Of a DNA stretch of 64,000 bases, positions 1 through 9,988 are shown in pieces. Location: the NCBI RefSeq assembly GCF_001718795.1, contig NZ_CP013435.1, positions 2,852,001-2,916,000 on the forward strand. The letters run 5' to 3'. The position numbers were made by a program, and so were the translations under genes. Position 1 is the first letter of the stretch; every line of letters begins with the position of its first letter. The DNA is from Burkholderia latens (GTDB lineage Bacteria; Pseudomonadota; Gammaproteobacteria; Burkholderiales; Burkholderiaceae). The notes beneath the pieces were generated by a model that worked only from the letters and a program-made list of their open reading frames with translations, had not been told where the DNA came from and ran no database searches.

Positions 1-197
1 GCACTGCCGCAACCGGGAATCAGCACCGCACACGGGTCGCGCCGCCGCGCGAACGCGCGGAATCCTTCCGGCACGCCGCCGAATTCCCACGGCGTCACGC
101 CGCGCGCGAAACGCTCGTCCCAGAACGACGCGTTGCCGGGGTCGCGCGTCGCGAAATCGGCTGCGCTCGGCGGGCAAGGTTGCGTCGGTTCCGGCAT
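1..197 (-). CDS. TPMT-family SAM-dependent methyltransferase (5' part, runs off the window)
   Basis: This is the first 65 codons of a gene that continues past the left edge of the window. The ATG at 197 follows an AGGAG ribosome-binding site. The peptide carries FWDERFARGVTPWEFGG near residues 25-41, the N-terminal signature of thiopurine S-methyltransferase-like proteins, then VLIPGCGSA, which matches SAM-binding motif I of class I methyltransferases. The enzyme should transfer a methyl group from SAM, but the acceptor cannot be told from this fragment. It lies 17 bp downstream of ubiB on the same strand and is probably co-transcribed. The family call is fairly secure; the substrate is unknown. 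Confidence 0.8.
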   Translation of the reverse strand, partial: MPEPTQPCPPSAADFATRDPGNASFWDERFARGVTPWEFGGVPEGFRAFARRRDPCAVLIPGCGS

Positions 198-214
198 CGC
201 ACGGCTCCTTTCGG

Positions 215-1792
215 TCAACCGCCGTACGCGAGCGCGAGCAGCACGCGCGCGACGAGCGCCCCGACGCCAACGGCAAGGCCGAAGATCAGCAGCGCCTGCA
301 GCAGCCGGTTCGTGCGCTTCTGCTCGACGAGGATCTGACGCATCAGCTCCTCGCTTGCCGCGCGCGGCGCGTCGTGGCGCGCCGCCATCGCGTGGTGGAT
401 CAGGCGCGGGAGCTGCGGCAGCGTCTTGCTCCACTGCGGCGCCTCGACCTTGAAGCGTTCGTACCAGCCGCGCAAGCCGATCTGCTCGGTCATCCAGCGC
501 TCGAGATACGGCTTCGCGGTCTTCCACAGATCGAGTTCGGGGTCGAGCGAACGGCCGAGCCCCTCGACGTTCAGCATCGTCTTCTGCAGCAGCACGAGCT
601 GCGGCTGAATCTCGACGTTGAAGCGGCGCGACGTCGAGAACAGGCGCATCAGCACCTGGCCGAGCGAGATGTCCTTCAGCGCGCGGTCGAAGTACGGCTC
701 GCACACCGCGCGGATCGCGCTTTCCAGTTCTTCGACGCGCGTCTCGGGCGGCACCCAGCCGGATTCGAGGTGCAGCGTCGCAACACGGTGGTAATCGCGC
801 TTGAAGAACGCGAGGAAGTTCTGTGCAAGGTAGTTCTTGTCGAAATCGGACAACGCACCGACGATCCCGAAATCGAGCGCGATGTAGCGGCCGAACGTAT
901 TCGGATCAAGGCTCACCTGAATGTTGCCCGGGTGCATGTCCGCATGGAAAAACCCGTCGCGGAACACCTGCGTGAAGAAGATCTCGACGCCTTCGCGCGC
1001 GAGCTTCTTGATGTCGACGCCAGCCGAGCGCAGCGTCTCGACCTGGCTGATCGGCACGCCAGTCATCCGCTCCATCACGAGCACCTGCGACGTCGAGAAG
1101 TCCCAGAACATCTCCGGCACGAGCAGCAGGTCGAGGCCCGCGAAGTTGCGGCGCAGCTGGCTGCCGTTCGCGGCCTCGCGCATCAGGTCGAGTTCGTCGT
1201 GCAGATACTTGTCGAATTCGGCGACGACTTCACGCGGCTTCAGGCGTCGGCCGTCGGCCCACATGCGCTCCGTCCACGTCGCGATGTCGCGCATCAGCGC
1301 GAGGTCGGAATCGATGACCGGCAGCATGTTCGGGCGCAGCACCTTGACCGCGACCGCCTTGCCCGCATGCACGCCCTGCTTCAGCTTCGCGAAGTGCACC
1401 TGCGCGATCGACGCGCTCGCGACCGGCTCGCGCTCGAACTCGTCGAACAGCTCGTCGACCGGCGCGCCGAGCGACTTCTCGATGATCGCGATCGCGACCG
1501 CCGAATCGAACGGCGGCACCTGATCCTGCAGCTTCGCGAGTTCGTTCGCGAAATCGACCGACAGCAGGTCGCGGCGCGTGGACAGTACCTGCCCGAACTT
1601 CACGAAGATCGGCCCGAGGCTTTCGAGCGCGTGGCGCAGCCGCACCGCCGGCGGCGACGAATAGCGGCGGCCGATCGTCGTGATTCGCAGCAGCAGCTTC
1701 ACGCGTCGGTCGTCGATCCGGGACAGCATCACTTCGTCGAGGCCGAAGCGGATGACGGTGTAGACAATCTTGATGAAACGGAGAATGCGCAT
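215..1792 (-). CDS. ubiB: UbiB, ABC1/ADCK-type atypical kinase for ubiquinone biosynthesis
   Basis: The 525-residue product matches full-length UbiB. It has the family KxGQ motif (KFGQ near residue 65), the alanine-rich loop [11 protein letters not shown] near residue 125, a DFGIVG metal-binding motif near residue 307, and a hydrophobic C-terminus (about residues 500-523) that fits the usual membrane anchor. UbiB is an atypical ATPase/kinase needed for the aerobic hydroxylation stage of coenzyme Q synthesis at the inner membrane. The gene follows ubiJ by 12 bp and is probably translated from the same message. No missing motif or frameshift was seen. Confidence 0.95.
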   Translation of the reverse strand: MRILRFIKIVYTVIRFGLDEVMLSRIDDRRVKLLLRITTIGRRYSSPPAVRLRHALESLGPIFVKFGQVLSTRRDLLSVDFANELAKLQDQVPPFDSAVAIAIIEKSLGAPVDELFDEFEREPVASASIAQVHFAKLKQGVHAGKAVAVKVLRPNMLPVIDSDLALMRDIATWTERMWADGRRLKPREVVAEFDKYLHDELDLMREAANGSQLRRNFAGLDLLLVPEMFWDFSTSQVLVMERMTGVPISQVETLRSAGVDIKKLAREGVEIFFTQVFRDGFFHADMHPGNIQVSLDPNTFGRYIALDFGIVGALSDFDKNYLAQNFLAFFKRDYHRVATLHLESGWVPPETRVEELESAIRAVCEPYFDRALKDISLGQVLMRLFSTSRRFNVEIQPQLVLLQKTMLNVEGLGRSLDPELDLWKTAKPYLERWMTEQIGLRGWYERFKVEAPQWSKTLPQLPRLIHHAMAARHDAPRAASEELMRQILVEQKRTNRLLQALLIFGLAVGVGALVARVLLALAYGG

Positions 1793-1804
1793 GCCCTGCG
1801 GCCC

Positions 1805-2431
1805 TCAGTGCGCGCCGCGCGGGCCGAAACCCGTGCGCGCGCCGATTTTTTGTTCGAGTCGCTCGACCCGCTTTTCCACCCGCGCGAGCGCATCGCGCGC
1901 GCGCGCGAGTTCGGCATCGAAGCCGCCGAGCGCCGTGCGCCGGACGACTTGCGGGTTCTCGTCGAGCCAGTACTCGGCGACGGAGTCGAGCACGTTGCGG
2001 CCGGTGCGGCGCGCACGCGCGCCGGCGTCGCGCACGACCGTCGCGATCCGGTGCGCGGCCGCGTCGCCGACCAGCTTCGCGAGATCTTCCTCAGGTTCCC
2101 AGCGCAGATGCTCGGCCAGCTTCGCGATCTGCGTCGCGAACTCCGCGTCGCCTTCGATCTTCACGTGCTTCATCACGGCCGCCTGGCCGCCCTGCAGGAA
2201 TGCCGCGACCGTGTCGCCCGCGAGCGCGATCGACACGTCGACCTGTCGCGCATCGTGTGCGTCGACCGCGGACAGATAGCCGTCGGGCTGCACGAGCAGT
2301 ATCAGCGTGACGGGCGGCACGTCGAGCCGGGCGGTCTTGCCCGCGTAGGGGATCAGGCGGTCGCGCGCCCACGATTCGCGTGCGAGCAGGTGATTGACGG
2401 CGGCAGCAAAAGGCTTGGCGGCAAAGGTCAT
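1805..2431 (-). CDS. ubiJ: UbiJ, SCP2-domain ubiquinone biosynthesis accessory factor
   Basis: The product has 208 residues from the ATG at 2431 (MTFAAKPFAAAVNHLL). The N-terminal two thirds fit an SCP2 sterol-carrier fold, with the stretch DGYLSAVDAHDARQVDVSIA and later conserved LRWEPEEDLAKLVGDAAAHR. The C-terminus is a charged helix (ARARDALARVEKRVERLEQKIG), probably coiled coil. UbiJ binds lipids and organises the soluble Ubi complex for ring hydroxylation. The gene sits directly upstream of ubiB. A longer reading frame upstream would cross the terminator at 2441-2480, so the shorter start was chosen. Identity rests on the SCP2-like pattern plus ubiE/ubiB context. Confidence 0.88.
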   Translation of the reverse strand: MTFAAKPFAAAVNHLLARESWARDRLIPYAGKTARLDVPPVTLILLVQPDGYLSAVDAHDARQVDVSIALAGDTVAAFLQGGQAAVMKHVKIEGDAEFATQIAKLAEHLRWEPEEDLAKLVGDAAAHRIATVVRDAGARARRTGRNVLDSVAEYWLDENPQVVRRTALGGFDAELARARDALARVEKRVERLEQKIGARTGFGPRGAH

Positions 2432-2440
2432 CGGGCTGGG

Positions 2441-2480
2441 AAAGAAAAAACCCGCGCAGGCCGGGCGCCCACGCGGGTTT
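2441..2480 (-). terminator. Rho-independent terminator after the Tim44-domain gene
   Basis: The arms AAACCCGCG (2448-2456) and CGCGGGTTT (2472-2480) form a 9-bp stem. Read on the minus strand the stem is followed by TTTTTTCTTT. It lies between the end of the Tim44-domain gene (2592) and the start of ubiJ (2431), so it should separate most Tim44-gene transcription from ubiJ-ubiB, which would then need partial read-through or its own promoter. Confidence 0.85.
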
Positions 2481-2591
2481 CTATTGTAACGTCGGATCGT
2501 CGGCGGGCCGCGGCCAACCGCGCACCCGGGCGGCAAGCGGTCGCAGTGCGGCGCCCGGCGCGGGCGGCGGGCGAGCCGCCCGCCGTCACGC

Positions 2592-3623
2592 TCAGTGCGT
2601 GTTGATCTGCTGGATACCCGCGAGCAACCAGCCCTGACTGCCCGACTTCGACAGGTTCCACACCTCGTCGAACGGCGCAGCCGACGCGTTCGCCGATTCG
2701 CGGATCAAACCATGGAAGCGCACGCTTGCCGACTGCTCGATCCCGCGATCCTCGATCGCGGCCAGTTCCGCGTCGAGCTGCACGACGTCGGTCTGGTTCG
2801 CTTCGTTGCCGCGCGAGTCGAGGTCGATCTTGATCTCGGCGAACATTTCCGGCGTCGTGAACTCGCGGATGTCGGCGAGGTTGCCCTGATCCCACGCCGC
2901 CTGCAGGCGGACGAAGTACACCTTCGCGCTACGCAGGAACGCATCGGTGTCGAACCCGGCCGGCACCTGCAGCGGTGCGGCGGCCATCGCGCCGGCCGCG
3001 CCCGCGGCTGCCGCGCCGCCGCCGAACACGCTCTGCGCCTCGTTCGCATAGCTGCTGCCGCTGCCGGCATGGTTGCCGACGGCGCCCTGCTGGAACGACG
3101 GGCTTTGCGAGTAGCCGCCCGACGACGATGCCGCACCGCCAACCGAGTACGCCGGCTCGTGCGGACGGCGACGGTTCATGAACTTGCGAACCAGCCAGAT
3201 GCCGATCATCGCGAGCAGCGCGATCACGATCACGTTCGCCATCATGCTCGCGAATGCGCCGCCCAGGCCAAAGTGCGACAGCAGCGCAGCGATGCCAAGA
3301 CCGGCCGCGAGACCGGCGATCGGCCCGAGCCAGCGCGAGCGGTTCGGCTGCGCGGCGGGCGCCGGCGCGGCCGGATTCGCGCGCTGCGCCTGGGACGGCG
3401 CGGCTTGCTGCATCGGCTGCTGCGCCGGCGGCGTGGCCTGGCGCTGCGTGACGGTCGAGTTCTGGCGGCCGATGCTGCGTCCGCCGCCCATGCGCTTCGC
3501 TTCGGCGTCGAGCGATGCGAACGTGCCGGCCGTGAGCAGGCCGACCATCAGCAGCGTGCCGACCCGTCGAGCCCACGGCTTCGACGGCTTGCTACGGTTG
3601 AACAACGAACGCGATTCGGACAT
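2592..3623 (-). CDS. Tim44-like domain membrane protein
   Basis: The 343-residue product starts at the ATG at 3623, which has GGAGAAG just upstream; a GTG 12 bp earlier is possible but overlaps that site. Residues 15-40 form a hydrophobic signal or anchor segment ending AEA. A Gln/Ala/Pro-rich linker follows, then one or two membrane helices around residues 100-150, a flexible Gly/Ser/Ala linker, and a C-terminal domain (about 215-343) with the Tim44 pattern (DAFLRSAKVYFVRLQAAWDQ, FTTPEMFAEI, EVWNLSKSG). Bacterial Tim44-like proteins are inner-membrane proteins; their role is not settled. The position between ubiE and ubiJ suggests a membrane or quinone-related job, which is inference only. 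Confidence 0.85.
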   Translation of the reverse strand: MSESRSLFNRSKPSKPWARRVGTLLMVGLLTAGTFASLDAEAKRMGGGRSIGRQNSTVTQRQATPPAQQPMQQAAPSQAQRANPAAPAPAAQPNRSRWLGPIAGLAAGLGIAALLSHFGLGGAFASMMANVIVIALLAMIGIWLVRKFMNRRRPHEPAYSVGGAASSSGGYSQSPSFQQGAVGNHAGSGSSYANEAQSVFGGGAAAAGAAGAMAAAPLQVPAGFDTDAFLRSAKVYFVRLQAAWDQGNLADIREFTTPEMFAEIKIDLDSRGNEANQTDVVQLDAELAAIEDRGIEQSASVRFHGLIRESANASAAPFDEVWNLSKSGSQGWLLAGIQQINTH

Positions 3624-3664
3624 CAGCTTCTCCACATGTAAGGCGAATGTATGGAAAGAACCCC

Positions 3665-4396
3665 TTAGTACTTGGTTCCAAGGTGTAAAGCTACCACGCC
3701 ACCTGACAAATTGTAATATTTGACGGCGTCGAGGCCCGCTTGTTCCATCATCGTCTTCAGCGTGTCCTGATCGGGGTGCATCCGGATAGATTCAGCAAGA
3801 TACCGATAACTTTCAGCATCTTTCGCGAACTTGTCGCCAAGCCACGGTAATACTTTGAAAGAATACAGATCGTACGCTTTTTTCAGCGGTTCCCAGACTT
3901 TCGAGAATTCCAGCACCATCACCCGGCCGCCAGGCTTTGCGACGCGGCGCATTTCGGCGAGCGCGGCGTCCTTGTGCGTCATGTTGCGCAGCCCGAACGC
4001 CACCGTGACCACATCGAAGTAGTTGTCCGGAAACGGAATTTTCTCGGCGTCGCACAGCAGCGACGGCGTCACGATGCCCTTGTCGAGCAGCCGGTCGCGG
4101 CCCACCCGCAGCATCGATTCGTTGATGTCCGTATGCCAGACTTCGCCGGTCGGGCCGGCCGCCTTCGCGAACGCCTTCGTCAGGTCGCCGGTGCCGGCCG
4201 CGATGTCGAGCACCTTGAAGCCGGGGCGCACGTTCGCCTGCGCGATCGTGAACGCCTTCCACGCGCGGTGCATGCCCGCGGACATCAGGTCGTTCATCAG
4301 ATCGTAGTTGCTCGCGACCGAATGGAACACGCCCGCCACTTTCTTCGCTTTTTCAGTTTCCTCGACGCTTTCGAAGCCGAAGTGGGTTTTGCTCAT
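3665..4396 (-). CDS. ubiE: UbiE, demethylmenaquinone/2-methoxy-6-polyprenyl-1,4-benzoquinol C-methyltransferase
   Basis: The 243-residue product starts at [20 protein letters not shown] (ATG 4396, GAGG ribosome site). It shows UbiE signature 1 in the N-terminal [17 protein letters not shown] stretch, SAM motif [11 protein letters not shown] near residue 62, and signature 2 around [21 protein letters not shown]. The enzyme C-methylates the demethoxyquinol ring in ubiquinone synthesis and demethylmenaquinone where present. Length and motifs are standard. It lies 41 bp upstream of the Tim44-domain gene and downstream of the DUF971 gene, all on the minus strand, so a shared message is likely. Confidence 0.97.
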   Translation of the reverse strand: MSKTHFGFESVEETEKAKKVAGVFHSVASNYDLMNDLMSAGMHRAWKAFTIAQANVRPGFKVLDIAAGTGDLTKAFAKAAGPTGEVWHTDINESMLRVGRDRLLDKGIVTPSLLCDAEKIPFPDNYFDVVTVAFGLRNMTHKDAALAEMRRVAKPGGRVMVLEFSKVWEPLKKAYDLYSFKVLPWLGDKFAKDAESYRYLAESIRMHPDQDTLKTMMEQAGLDAVKYYNLSGGVVALHLGTKY

Positions 4397-4448
4397 CGCG
4401 TTGATCCTCAGTAAATGGCAAGACGGCGCCAAGCGGGCGCCGTCGATT

Positions 4449-4862
4449 TCAGTGGCAGTGGCCGTGCGGCGCGGGCGCCGCCTGCATCGGCGCGTCGCGC
4501 TCGATGCCCGCCGCCTTTAGTTTGTCGAAATAGTCGCGCCACAGCGCATCCTGCTGCGTCGCCAGTTCGTACAGCAGATCCCACGAGTAGATGCCGGTCG
4601 AATGGCCGTCGGAGAACGTCGGCTGCAGCGCGTAGTTGCCCACCCCCTCGAGCGCGGTGATCGTCACCTCGCGCTTGCCGGTCTGCAGCGTCTCCTGGCC
4701 GGGCCCGTGGCCGCGCACTTCGGCCGACGGCGAATAGACGCGCATCAGCTCGAACGGAATCCGGTAGTTCTCGCCGTTCGGATACTGCAATTCGAGCACG
4801 CGCGACACCGCATGCACGACGACGCCGGACGGAATCGGCGTCGTGGAAGTCAAACCGCTCAT
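4449..4862 (-). CDS. DUF971 (GBBH-like N-terminal domain) protein
   Basis: The 137-residue product begins at the ATG at 4862, which overlaps the stop codon of the upstream HIT gene by four bases, a sign of translational coupling. The core [27 protein letters not shown] is the DUF971 / gamma-butyrobetaine-hydroxylase N-terminal pattern, followed by [20 protein letters not shown]. The protein ends in a short His-containing tail (PAPHGHCH) that could bind metal. Members of this family are found near iron-sulfur or quinone genes in many proteobacteria; the biochemical role is unknown. The call is to the family, not to a function. Confidence 0.85.
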   Translation of the reverse strand: MSGLTSTTPIPSGVVVHAVSRVLELQYPNGENYRIPFELMRVYSPSAEVRGHGPGQETLQTGKREVTITALEGVGNYALQPTFSDGHSTGIYSWDLLYELATQQDALWRDYFDKLKAAGIERDAPMQAAPAPHGHCH

Positions 4863-5302
4863 GGCTGCCTCGAATCGGTCGTTCGTTGAATTTCCTCGCG
4901 CACCGCATTGTGCAGCAACGAGGCTTGCGCCGCGCGCGAGCGCAGCAGCGCCTCGGACACGCTGCGCTGGCGCGGCGCCCACACGGGCTGCGGAAAATGG
5001 GCATCGTTCGAAAAGCGCGGGATCACGTGCCAGTGGACGTGCGGCACCATGTTGCCGAGGCTCGCGAGATTCACCTTGTTCGGCTGCATCACGCGGCGCA
5101 CCGCGCGCTCCACCGCGTACACCACGCGCATCAGATGTGCCCGCTCGGGCTCGCCGAGATCCGAGAACTCGGCCACGTGCGCGCCCCAGATCACCCGGCA
5201 GAAGCCCGGGTAGTCGTGCTCGCCCGTCGCGAGGACGACGCGCAGCATGTCGTCCTGCCAGAGCACTTCGCCGCCGTCTTCACGGCAAAACACGCATTCC
5301 AT
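4859..5302 (-). CDS. HIT family nucleotide hydrolase/transferase
   Basis: The product has 147 residues from the ATG at 5302, preceded by GGGAG six bases upstream; two in-frame starts further out lack a better site. The N-terminus has a CVFC pair (residues 3-6), as in zinc-binding HIT proteins. The histidine triad HVHWHV lies at residues 88-93 within GNMVPHVHWHVIPRF. HIT enzymes hydrolyse or transfer nucleoside monophosphates from substrates such as adenosine phosphoramidates or dinucleoside polyphosphates. The last four bases overlap the start of the DUF971 gene. The substrate is not evident from the sequence. Confidence 0.9.
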   Translation of the reverse strand: MECVFCREDGGEVLWQDDMLRVVLATGEHDYPGFCRVIWGAHVAEFSDLGEPERAHLMRVVYAVERAVRRVMQPNKVNLASLGNMVPHVHWHVIPRFSNDAHFPQPVWAPRQRSVSEALLRSRAAQASLLHNAVREEIQRTTDSRQP

Positions 5303-5389
5303 CGTCGCTCCCATGTGCACGGGCGCCGGTGCATCAGCGCCAGCGCCCGCTCTCATCCGTTGCCCCGCCGGGCGGTCGTCATGCCCGCA

Positions 5390-8300
5390 TTAGACCAGCA
5401 CGCGCTCGATCCCGCCATTGTTCGCGTGTGCGACATAGTCGGCCATCCAGTTCTCGCCGAGCACCTGGCGCGCGATTTCGACCACGATGTAGTCGGCCTC
5501 GAGGTTCGCGTCCTCGTTGTAGCGCGACAGGCCTTGCAGGCACGACGGGCAGCTCGTCAGGATCTTCACGTCCGGGCCGTTCGCGCTCGCGGCGGCCGGC
5601 GCCGGCGCGTCGCCGGCCACGACCGGGATGCTGCGCAGCTTCGCAGCGCCCTTGCGGATTTCCTCTTCCTTGCGGAAACGGACCTGCGTCGAGATGTCGG
5701 GGCGCGTGACCGCCAGCGTGCCCGATTCGCCGCAGCAGCGCTCGTTCTTTTCGATCTTGTAGCCGTCCTTCTCCGCGCCCATCAGTTCGTTGACGAGCTT
5801 GACCGGGTCCATCGTCTTGATCGGCGTGTGGCACGGGTCGTGATACATGTAGCGCGTGCCCGTCACGCCGTCGAGCTTCATCCCCTTTTCGAGCAGGAAC
5901 TCGTGAATGTCGATGATCCGGCAGCCCGGGAAGATCTTGTCGAATTCATAGCCGGCGAGCTGGTCGTAGCAGGTGCCGCACGACACGACCACCGTCTTGA
6001 TGTCGAGGTAGTTCAGCGTGTTCGCGACCCGGTGGAACAGCACGCGGTTGTCGGTGACGATCTTCTCCGCCTTGTCGTACTGACCGGAGCCGCGCTGCGG
6101 GTAGCCGCAGCACAGGTAGCCCGGCGGCAGCACCGTCTGCACGCCCGCTTCCCACAGCATCGCCTGCGTCGCGAGCCCGACCTGCGAGAACAGGCGCTCG
6201 GAGCCGCAGCCGGGGAAGTAGAACACCGCTTCCGAATCGACGGTCGTCGACTTCGGGTTGCGGATGATCGGCACGATCTTGTTGTCCTCGATGTCGAGCA
6301 GCGCGCGCGCCGTCTTCTTCGGCAGGTTGCCCGGCATCTTCTTGTTGACGAAGTGGATCACCTGCTCGACCGCGGGCGGTTTGCCGGTGGTCGCGGGCGG
6401 ATGCTGCGTCTGCTTCGTCACGACCTTCTTCAGCATGTCGTTCGCGAAGCGCTGGACCTTGTAGCCGACGCCCATCATCACGCTGCGCGCGGCGTTGATC
6501 GTCTGCGGATTGGTCGCGTTCAGGAAGAACATGCCCGCCGCATTGCCGGCGTTGAATTTCTTCTTGCCCATCTTGCGCAGCAGATTGCGCATGTTCATCG
6601 TGACGTCGCCGAAGTCGATCTTCACCGGACACGGCGTCGCGCACTTGTGGCACACCGTGCAGTGGTCGGCCACGTCGTTGAACTCGTCCCAGTGCTTGAT
6701 CGACACGCCGCGGCGCGTCTGTTCCTCGTACAGGAATGCCTCGACCAGCAGCGACGTCGCGAGGATCTTGTTGCGCGGGCTGTACAGCAGGTTCGCACGC
6801 GGCACGTGGGTCGCGCACACCGGCTTGCACTTGCCGCAGCGCAGGCAGTCCTTCACGGAGTCCGCAATCGCGCCGATGTCGGACTGCTGCATGATCAGCG
6901 ACTCATAACCCATCAGCCCGAAGCTCGGCGTGTATGCGTTGCGCAAATCGGCGCCGTCGAGCAGCTTGCCCTTGTTGAAGCGGCCGTTCGGGTCGACGCG
7001 CTGTTTGTATGCGCGGAATTCGGCGATTTCGTCGTCGGTCAGGAACTCGAGCTTCGTGATGCCGATCCCGTGCTCGCCGGAGATCACGCCGTCGAGCGAG
7101 CGCGCGAGCGTCATGATGCGTGCGACGGCCGCGTGCGCGTCCTGCAGCATCTCGTAGTTGTCCGAGTTGACCGGGATGTTCGTGTGAACGTTGCCGTCGC
7201 CCGCGTGCATGTGCAACGCGACGAAAACCCGGCCGCGCAGCACGCGCTTGTGGATCGCCTGCGCTTCGTCGAGGATCGGCTTGAACGCGCCGCCGTTGAA
7301 GATCGCGCGCAGTTCCGCACGGATTTCCTGCTTCCACGAGATGCGCACCGTGCGGTCCTGCGTCACGTGGAATACGGTCGCGCCCGGCTGCTCGTCCGCG
7401 CGGTCCGCGAACTTCTCGGCGAGCGCCTCGTAGCCGAGCTGCACGAGGTAGTGCTGCGCCTCGCGCAGCGGCTGGTCGAGCCGGTCGCGCACGAATTCCC
7501 AGCGCGCGCGCACGCGCTTGAGCAACTCCAGCGCCTGCTGTACGCGGTCTTCCAGCAGTTCCGCGCTCGGGATCTCGTTCGCATCGTCGGTCTTGCCGAG
7601 CGGCAGGTTGCCGCCACGGAAGAACGCTTCGAGCGCGTCGACCAGCTGCAGCTTGTTCTTGAGCGACAGCTCGATGTTGATCCGCTCGATGCCGTCGGTG
7701 TACTCGCCCATCCGGTTCAGCGGGATCACGACGTCTTCATTGATCTTGAACGCGTTCGTGTGCTTCGCGATCGCGGCCGTGCGGCTGCGGTCGAGCCAGA
7801 AGCGCTTGCGCGCCTCCGCACTGACCGCGACGAAGCCTTCGCCGCTCTTGCCGTTCGCCATCCGGATCACTTCGGACGTCGCCTGCGCGACCGCATCGGC
7901 GTCGTCGCCGACGATGTCGCCGATCAGCACCATTTTCGGGAATGCGTTGCGCTTGCTCTTGGTCGCGTAGCCGACCGCGCGCAGGTAGCGCTCGTCGAGG
8001 TGCTCAAGGCCGGCGAGAATCGCGCCGCCCTGCTTCGACGTCTCGAACAGGTAGTCCTTGATTTCCACGATGCTCGGGATCGCCTCGCGCGCCTGGCCGA
8101 AGAATTCGAGGCAAACGGTGCGCGTGTGCGCCGGCATCTTGTGCAGCACCCAGCGCGCGGACGTGATGAGCCCGTCGCAGCCTTCCTTCTGCACGCCCGG
8201 CAGACCGGCGAGGAACTTGTCGGTCACGTCCTTGCCGAGCCCTTCCTTGCGGAAGCGGCGGCCTTCGATCTCGAGCATCTCCGTCTTCAGCAGCTTTTCG

Positions 8301-9415
8301 CCGGGCGCATATGCGCCGTCGAACCACTTCAGCTCGAAACGCGCGACGTCGACGTCGTGGATCTTGCCCTGGTTGTGCTCGTGGCGCGTGACTTCGAGCC
8401 AGTTGCCGTCCGGGTCGACCATCCGCCACCAGGCCAGGTTGTCGAGCGCGGTGCCCCACAGCACGGCCTTCTTGCCGCCCGCGTTCATCGCGACGTTGCC
8501 GCCGATGCACGATGCGTCGAGCGACGTCGGATCGACCGCGAATACGTAGCCGGCCGCTTCGGCCGCTTCGGTCACGCGACGCGTGACGACGCCCGCGCCC
8601 GAGAAGATCGTCGGCACCTTGTGCGCGACGCCCGGCAGTTCGGTCAGCTCGACCGCGCCGAGCTGTTCGAGCTTCTCGGTGTTGATCACCGCGGAGAACG
8701 GCGTGAGCGGCACCGCGCCGCCCGTGTAGCCGGTGCCGCCGCCGCGCGGAATCACCGTGAGGCCGAGCTCGAAGCACGCCTTGATCAGCGCGGCGATCTC
8801 GGCTTCGGTGTCGGGGGTCAACACGACGAACGGGTATTCGACGCGCCAGTCGGTCGCATCGGTCACGTGCGACACGCGCGACAGCCCGTCGAAGCGGATG
8901 TTGTCCTTCTGCGTACAGCGGCCGAGCGCCTTGGTCGCGCGGCGGCGCAGGTCGGCCATCTTGTCGAATTCGTCCGCGAATTCGTCGACGGCGCGCTGCG
9001 CGGCGGCCTCGAGCATCTCGACGCGCTCCGCGCGTTCCCGGCCGGCGTCGTCGTGGTGCTCGGTGAGGTCGGCGCGGCGGCGCTTGCCGATCTCGGTCAG
9101 GCGATGGTTCAGCGCCTCGATCAACAGCGCGCGGCGCTTCGGGTTGTCGAGCAGGTCGTCCTGCAAGTACGGATTGCGGCGCACGACCCAGATGTCGCCG
9201 AGCACTTCATACAGCATCCGCGCCGAGCGGCCCGTGCGGCGTTCCGCGCGCAGCTCGTCGAGCACCGACCACGCATCCGCGCCGAGCAGGCGAATCACGA
9301 TTTCGCGATCGGAGAACGACGTGTAGTTGTAGGGAATCTCGCGCAGACGGGGCGCGGGGTCGGCGGCGACGGCGGCGGCCGCGCCATGCGGATCGAAAAC
9401 TTGTGGTGCGTTCAT
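5390..9415 (-). CDS. Giant FAD-linked 2-hydroxyacid-type dehydrogenase with iron-sulfur C-terminal half (DUF3683 type)
   Basis: The 1341-residue product combines several modules. Residues 1-180 are a helical DUF3683-like region. About 190-360 is an FAD-binding PCMH domain with [11 protein letters not shown] near residue 227, and about 400-830 is the FAD-oxidase C-terminal domain with a metal-binding [13 protein letters not shown] motif. Two ferredoxin motifs follow: [11 protein letters not shown] near 855 and [11 protein letters not shown] near 917. Two CCG-type domains end the protein, with [11 protein letters not shown] near 1103 and [10 protein letters not shown] near 1227. The layout resembles GlcD fused to GlcF, or E. 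coli YdiJ, with a larger N-terminus. It probably oxidises a D-2-hydroxyacid and passes electrons through iron-sulfur clusters to the membrane pool. The exact substrate is unknown. Confidence 0.9.
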   Translation of the reverse strand: MNAPQVFDPHGAAAAVAADPAPRLREIPYNYTSFSDREIVIRLLGADAWSVLDELRAERRTGRSARMLYEVLGDIWVVRRNPYLQDDLLDNPKRRALLIEALNHRLTEIGKRRRADLTEHHDDAGRERAERVEMLEAAAQRAVDEFADEFDKMADLRRRATKALGRCTQKDNIRFDGLSRVSHVTDATDWRVEYPFVVLTPDTEAEIAALIKACFELGLTVIPRGGGTGYTGGAVPLTPFSAVINTEKLEQLGAVELTELPGVAHKVPTIFSGAGVVTRRVTEAAEAAGYVFAVDPTSLDASCIGGNVAMNAGGKKAVLWGTALDNLAWWRMVDPDGNWLEVTRHEHNQGKIHDVDVARFELKWFDGAYAPGEKLLKTEMLEIEGRRFRKEGLGKDVTDKFLAGLPGVQKEGCDGLITSARWVLHKMPAHTRTVCLEFFGQAREAIPSIVEIKDYLFETSKQGGAILAGLEHLDERYLRAVGYATKSKRNAFPKMVLIGDIVGDDADAVAQATSEVIRMANGKSGEGFVAVSAEARKRFWLDRSRTAAIAKHTNAFKINEDVVIPLNRMGEYTDGIERINIELSLKNKLQLVDALEAFFRGGNLPLGKTDDANEIPSAELLEDRVQQALELLKRVRARWEFVRDRLDQPLREAQHYLVQLGYEALAEKFADRADEQPGATVFHVTQDRTVRISWKQEIRAELRAIFNGGAFKPILDEAQAIHKRVLRGRVFVALHMHAGDGNVHTNIPVNSDNYEMLQDAHAAVARIMTLARSLDGVISGEHGIGITKLEFLTDDEIAEFRAYKQRVDPNGRFNKGKLLDGADLRNAYTPSFGLMGYESLIMQQSDIGAIADSVKDCLRCGKCKPVCATHVPRANLLYSPRNKILATSLLVEAFLYEEQTRRGVSIKHWDEFNDVADHCTVCHKCATPCPVKIDFGDVTMNMRNLLRKMGKKKFNAGNAAGMFFLNATNPQTINAARSVMMGVGYKVQRFANDMLKKVVTKQTQHPPATTGKPPAVEQVIHFVNKKMPGNLPKKTARALLDIEDNKIVPIIRNPKSTTVDSEAVFYFPGCGSERLFSQVGLATQAMLWEAGVQTVLPPGYLCCGYPQRGSGQYDKAEKIVTDNRVLFHRVANTLNYLDIKTVVVSCGTCYDQLAGYEFDKIFPGCRIIDIHEFLLEKGMKLDGVTGTRYMYHDPCHTPIKTMDPVKLVNELMGAEKDGYKIEKNERCCGESGTLAVTRPDISTQVRFRKEEEIRKGAAKLRSIPVVAGDAPAPAAASANGPDVKILTSCPSCLQGLSRYNEDANLEADYIVVEIARQVLGENWMADYVAHANNGGIERVLV

Positions 9416-9988
9416 GTTCGGACGACTCGGAGGGCCGATACACCGTGCACGGGCGTCGGCAAGCGCGTGGGCGCAATCTTGGGGAAATCTGTTCTTGTGC
9501 CAGGCGCGCGACTATCTCGCATGGGGCCGGAGCGGGTGAGGACTCACCGTTCCGGGCCGGCAGGGCCTGGCGGCACTCGGAGCCATCAGCACGATCGCGC
9601 GCGGCGCGCATGCCGTTCCGCCGCGGGGCTGGCTGCGCGCGGCGACGGCTTCAACGGGGCGATCCGAGGGTGCCTCTGCATCTTCCGATCCTTGATTCAA
9701 AACGGAATTCTAACCCATGATCGGCCCATGCGTGGGACGCCGGACAGGTCGTGGGGCTTTCGCCGCAACCCGCGCCAGGCCTGGTTCGACGCGGTTTCGC
9801 GGCGGCATTCGCCGTCCGTCCGGTCGGTAACCATGCGGTTAAATCGGTAAAAAGAGACCGCGCCGTGCCGACGACGGCCACGCACGCGGCGCGGCGACGG
9901 CGCGTCGGCATGCGGCTTGCGTGCGAGCGGCCCCTTGGCGCTATCATTGATCCTTTACCGTCTGCTTCCGCACCGCACGCGAGCGCCC
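9416..9988. other. Intergenic region between two divergent genes
   Basis: This 573-bp stretch separates the giant dehydrogenase (minus) from ilvA (plus). It should hold both promoters. A possible ilvA promoter is TTGCGT (9917-9922) with TATCAT (9942-9947), but the 19-bp spacing is wide. No RNA gene, repeat or convincing open reading frame was seen; the short frames here lack ribosome-binding sites and recognisable sequence. Confidence 0.5.

Noticed and set aside
374..2605. Long plus-strand open frame opposite ubiB and ubiJ
   Set aside because: It is an antisense shadow created by high GC3; it has no ribosome site, an Arg-rich low-complexity product and no recognisable family.
4886..9850. 1654-codon plus-strand frame opposite the giant dehydrogenase
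   Set aside because: Same GC-driven shadow effect; the product is Arg/Val/Ala/His-rich without domains, while the minus strand has clear motifs throughout.
9403..9885. Short frames between the dehydrogenase and ilvA
   Set aside because: No ribosome sites, no family similarity and low-complexity composition; treated as promoter region.
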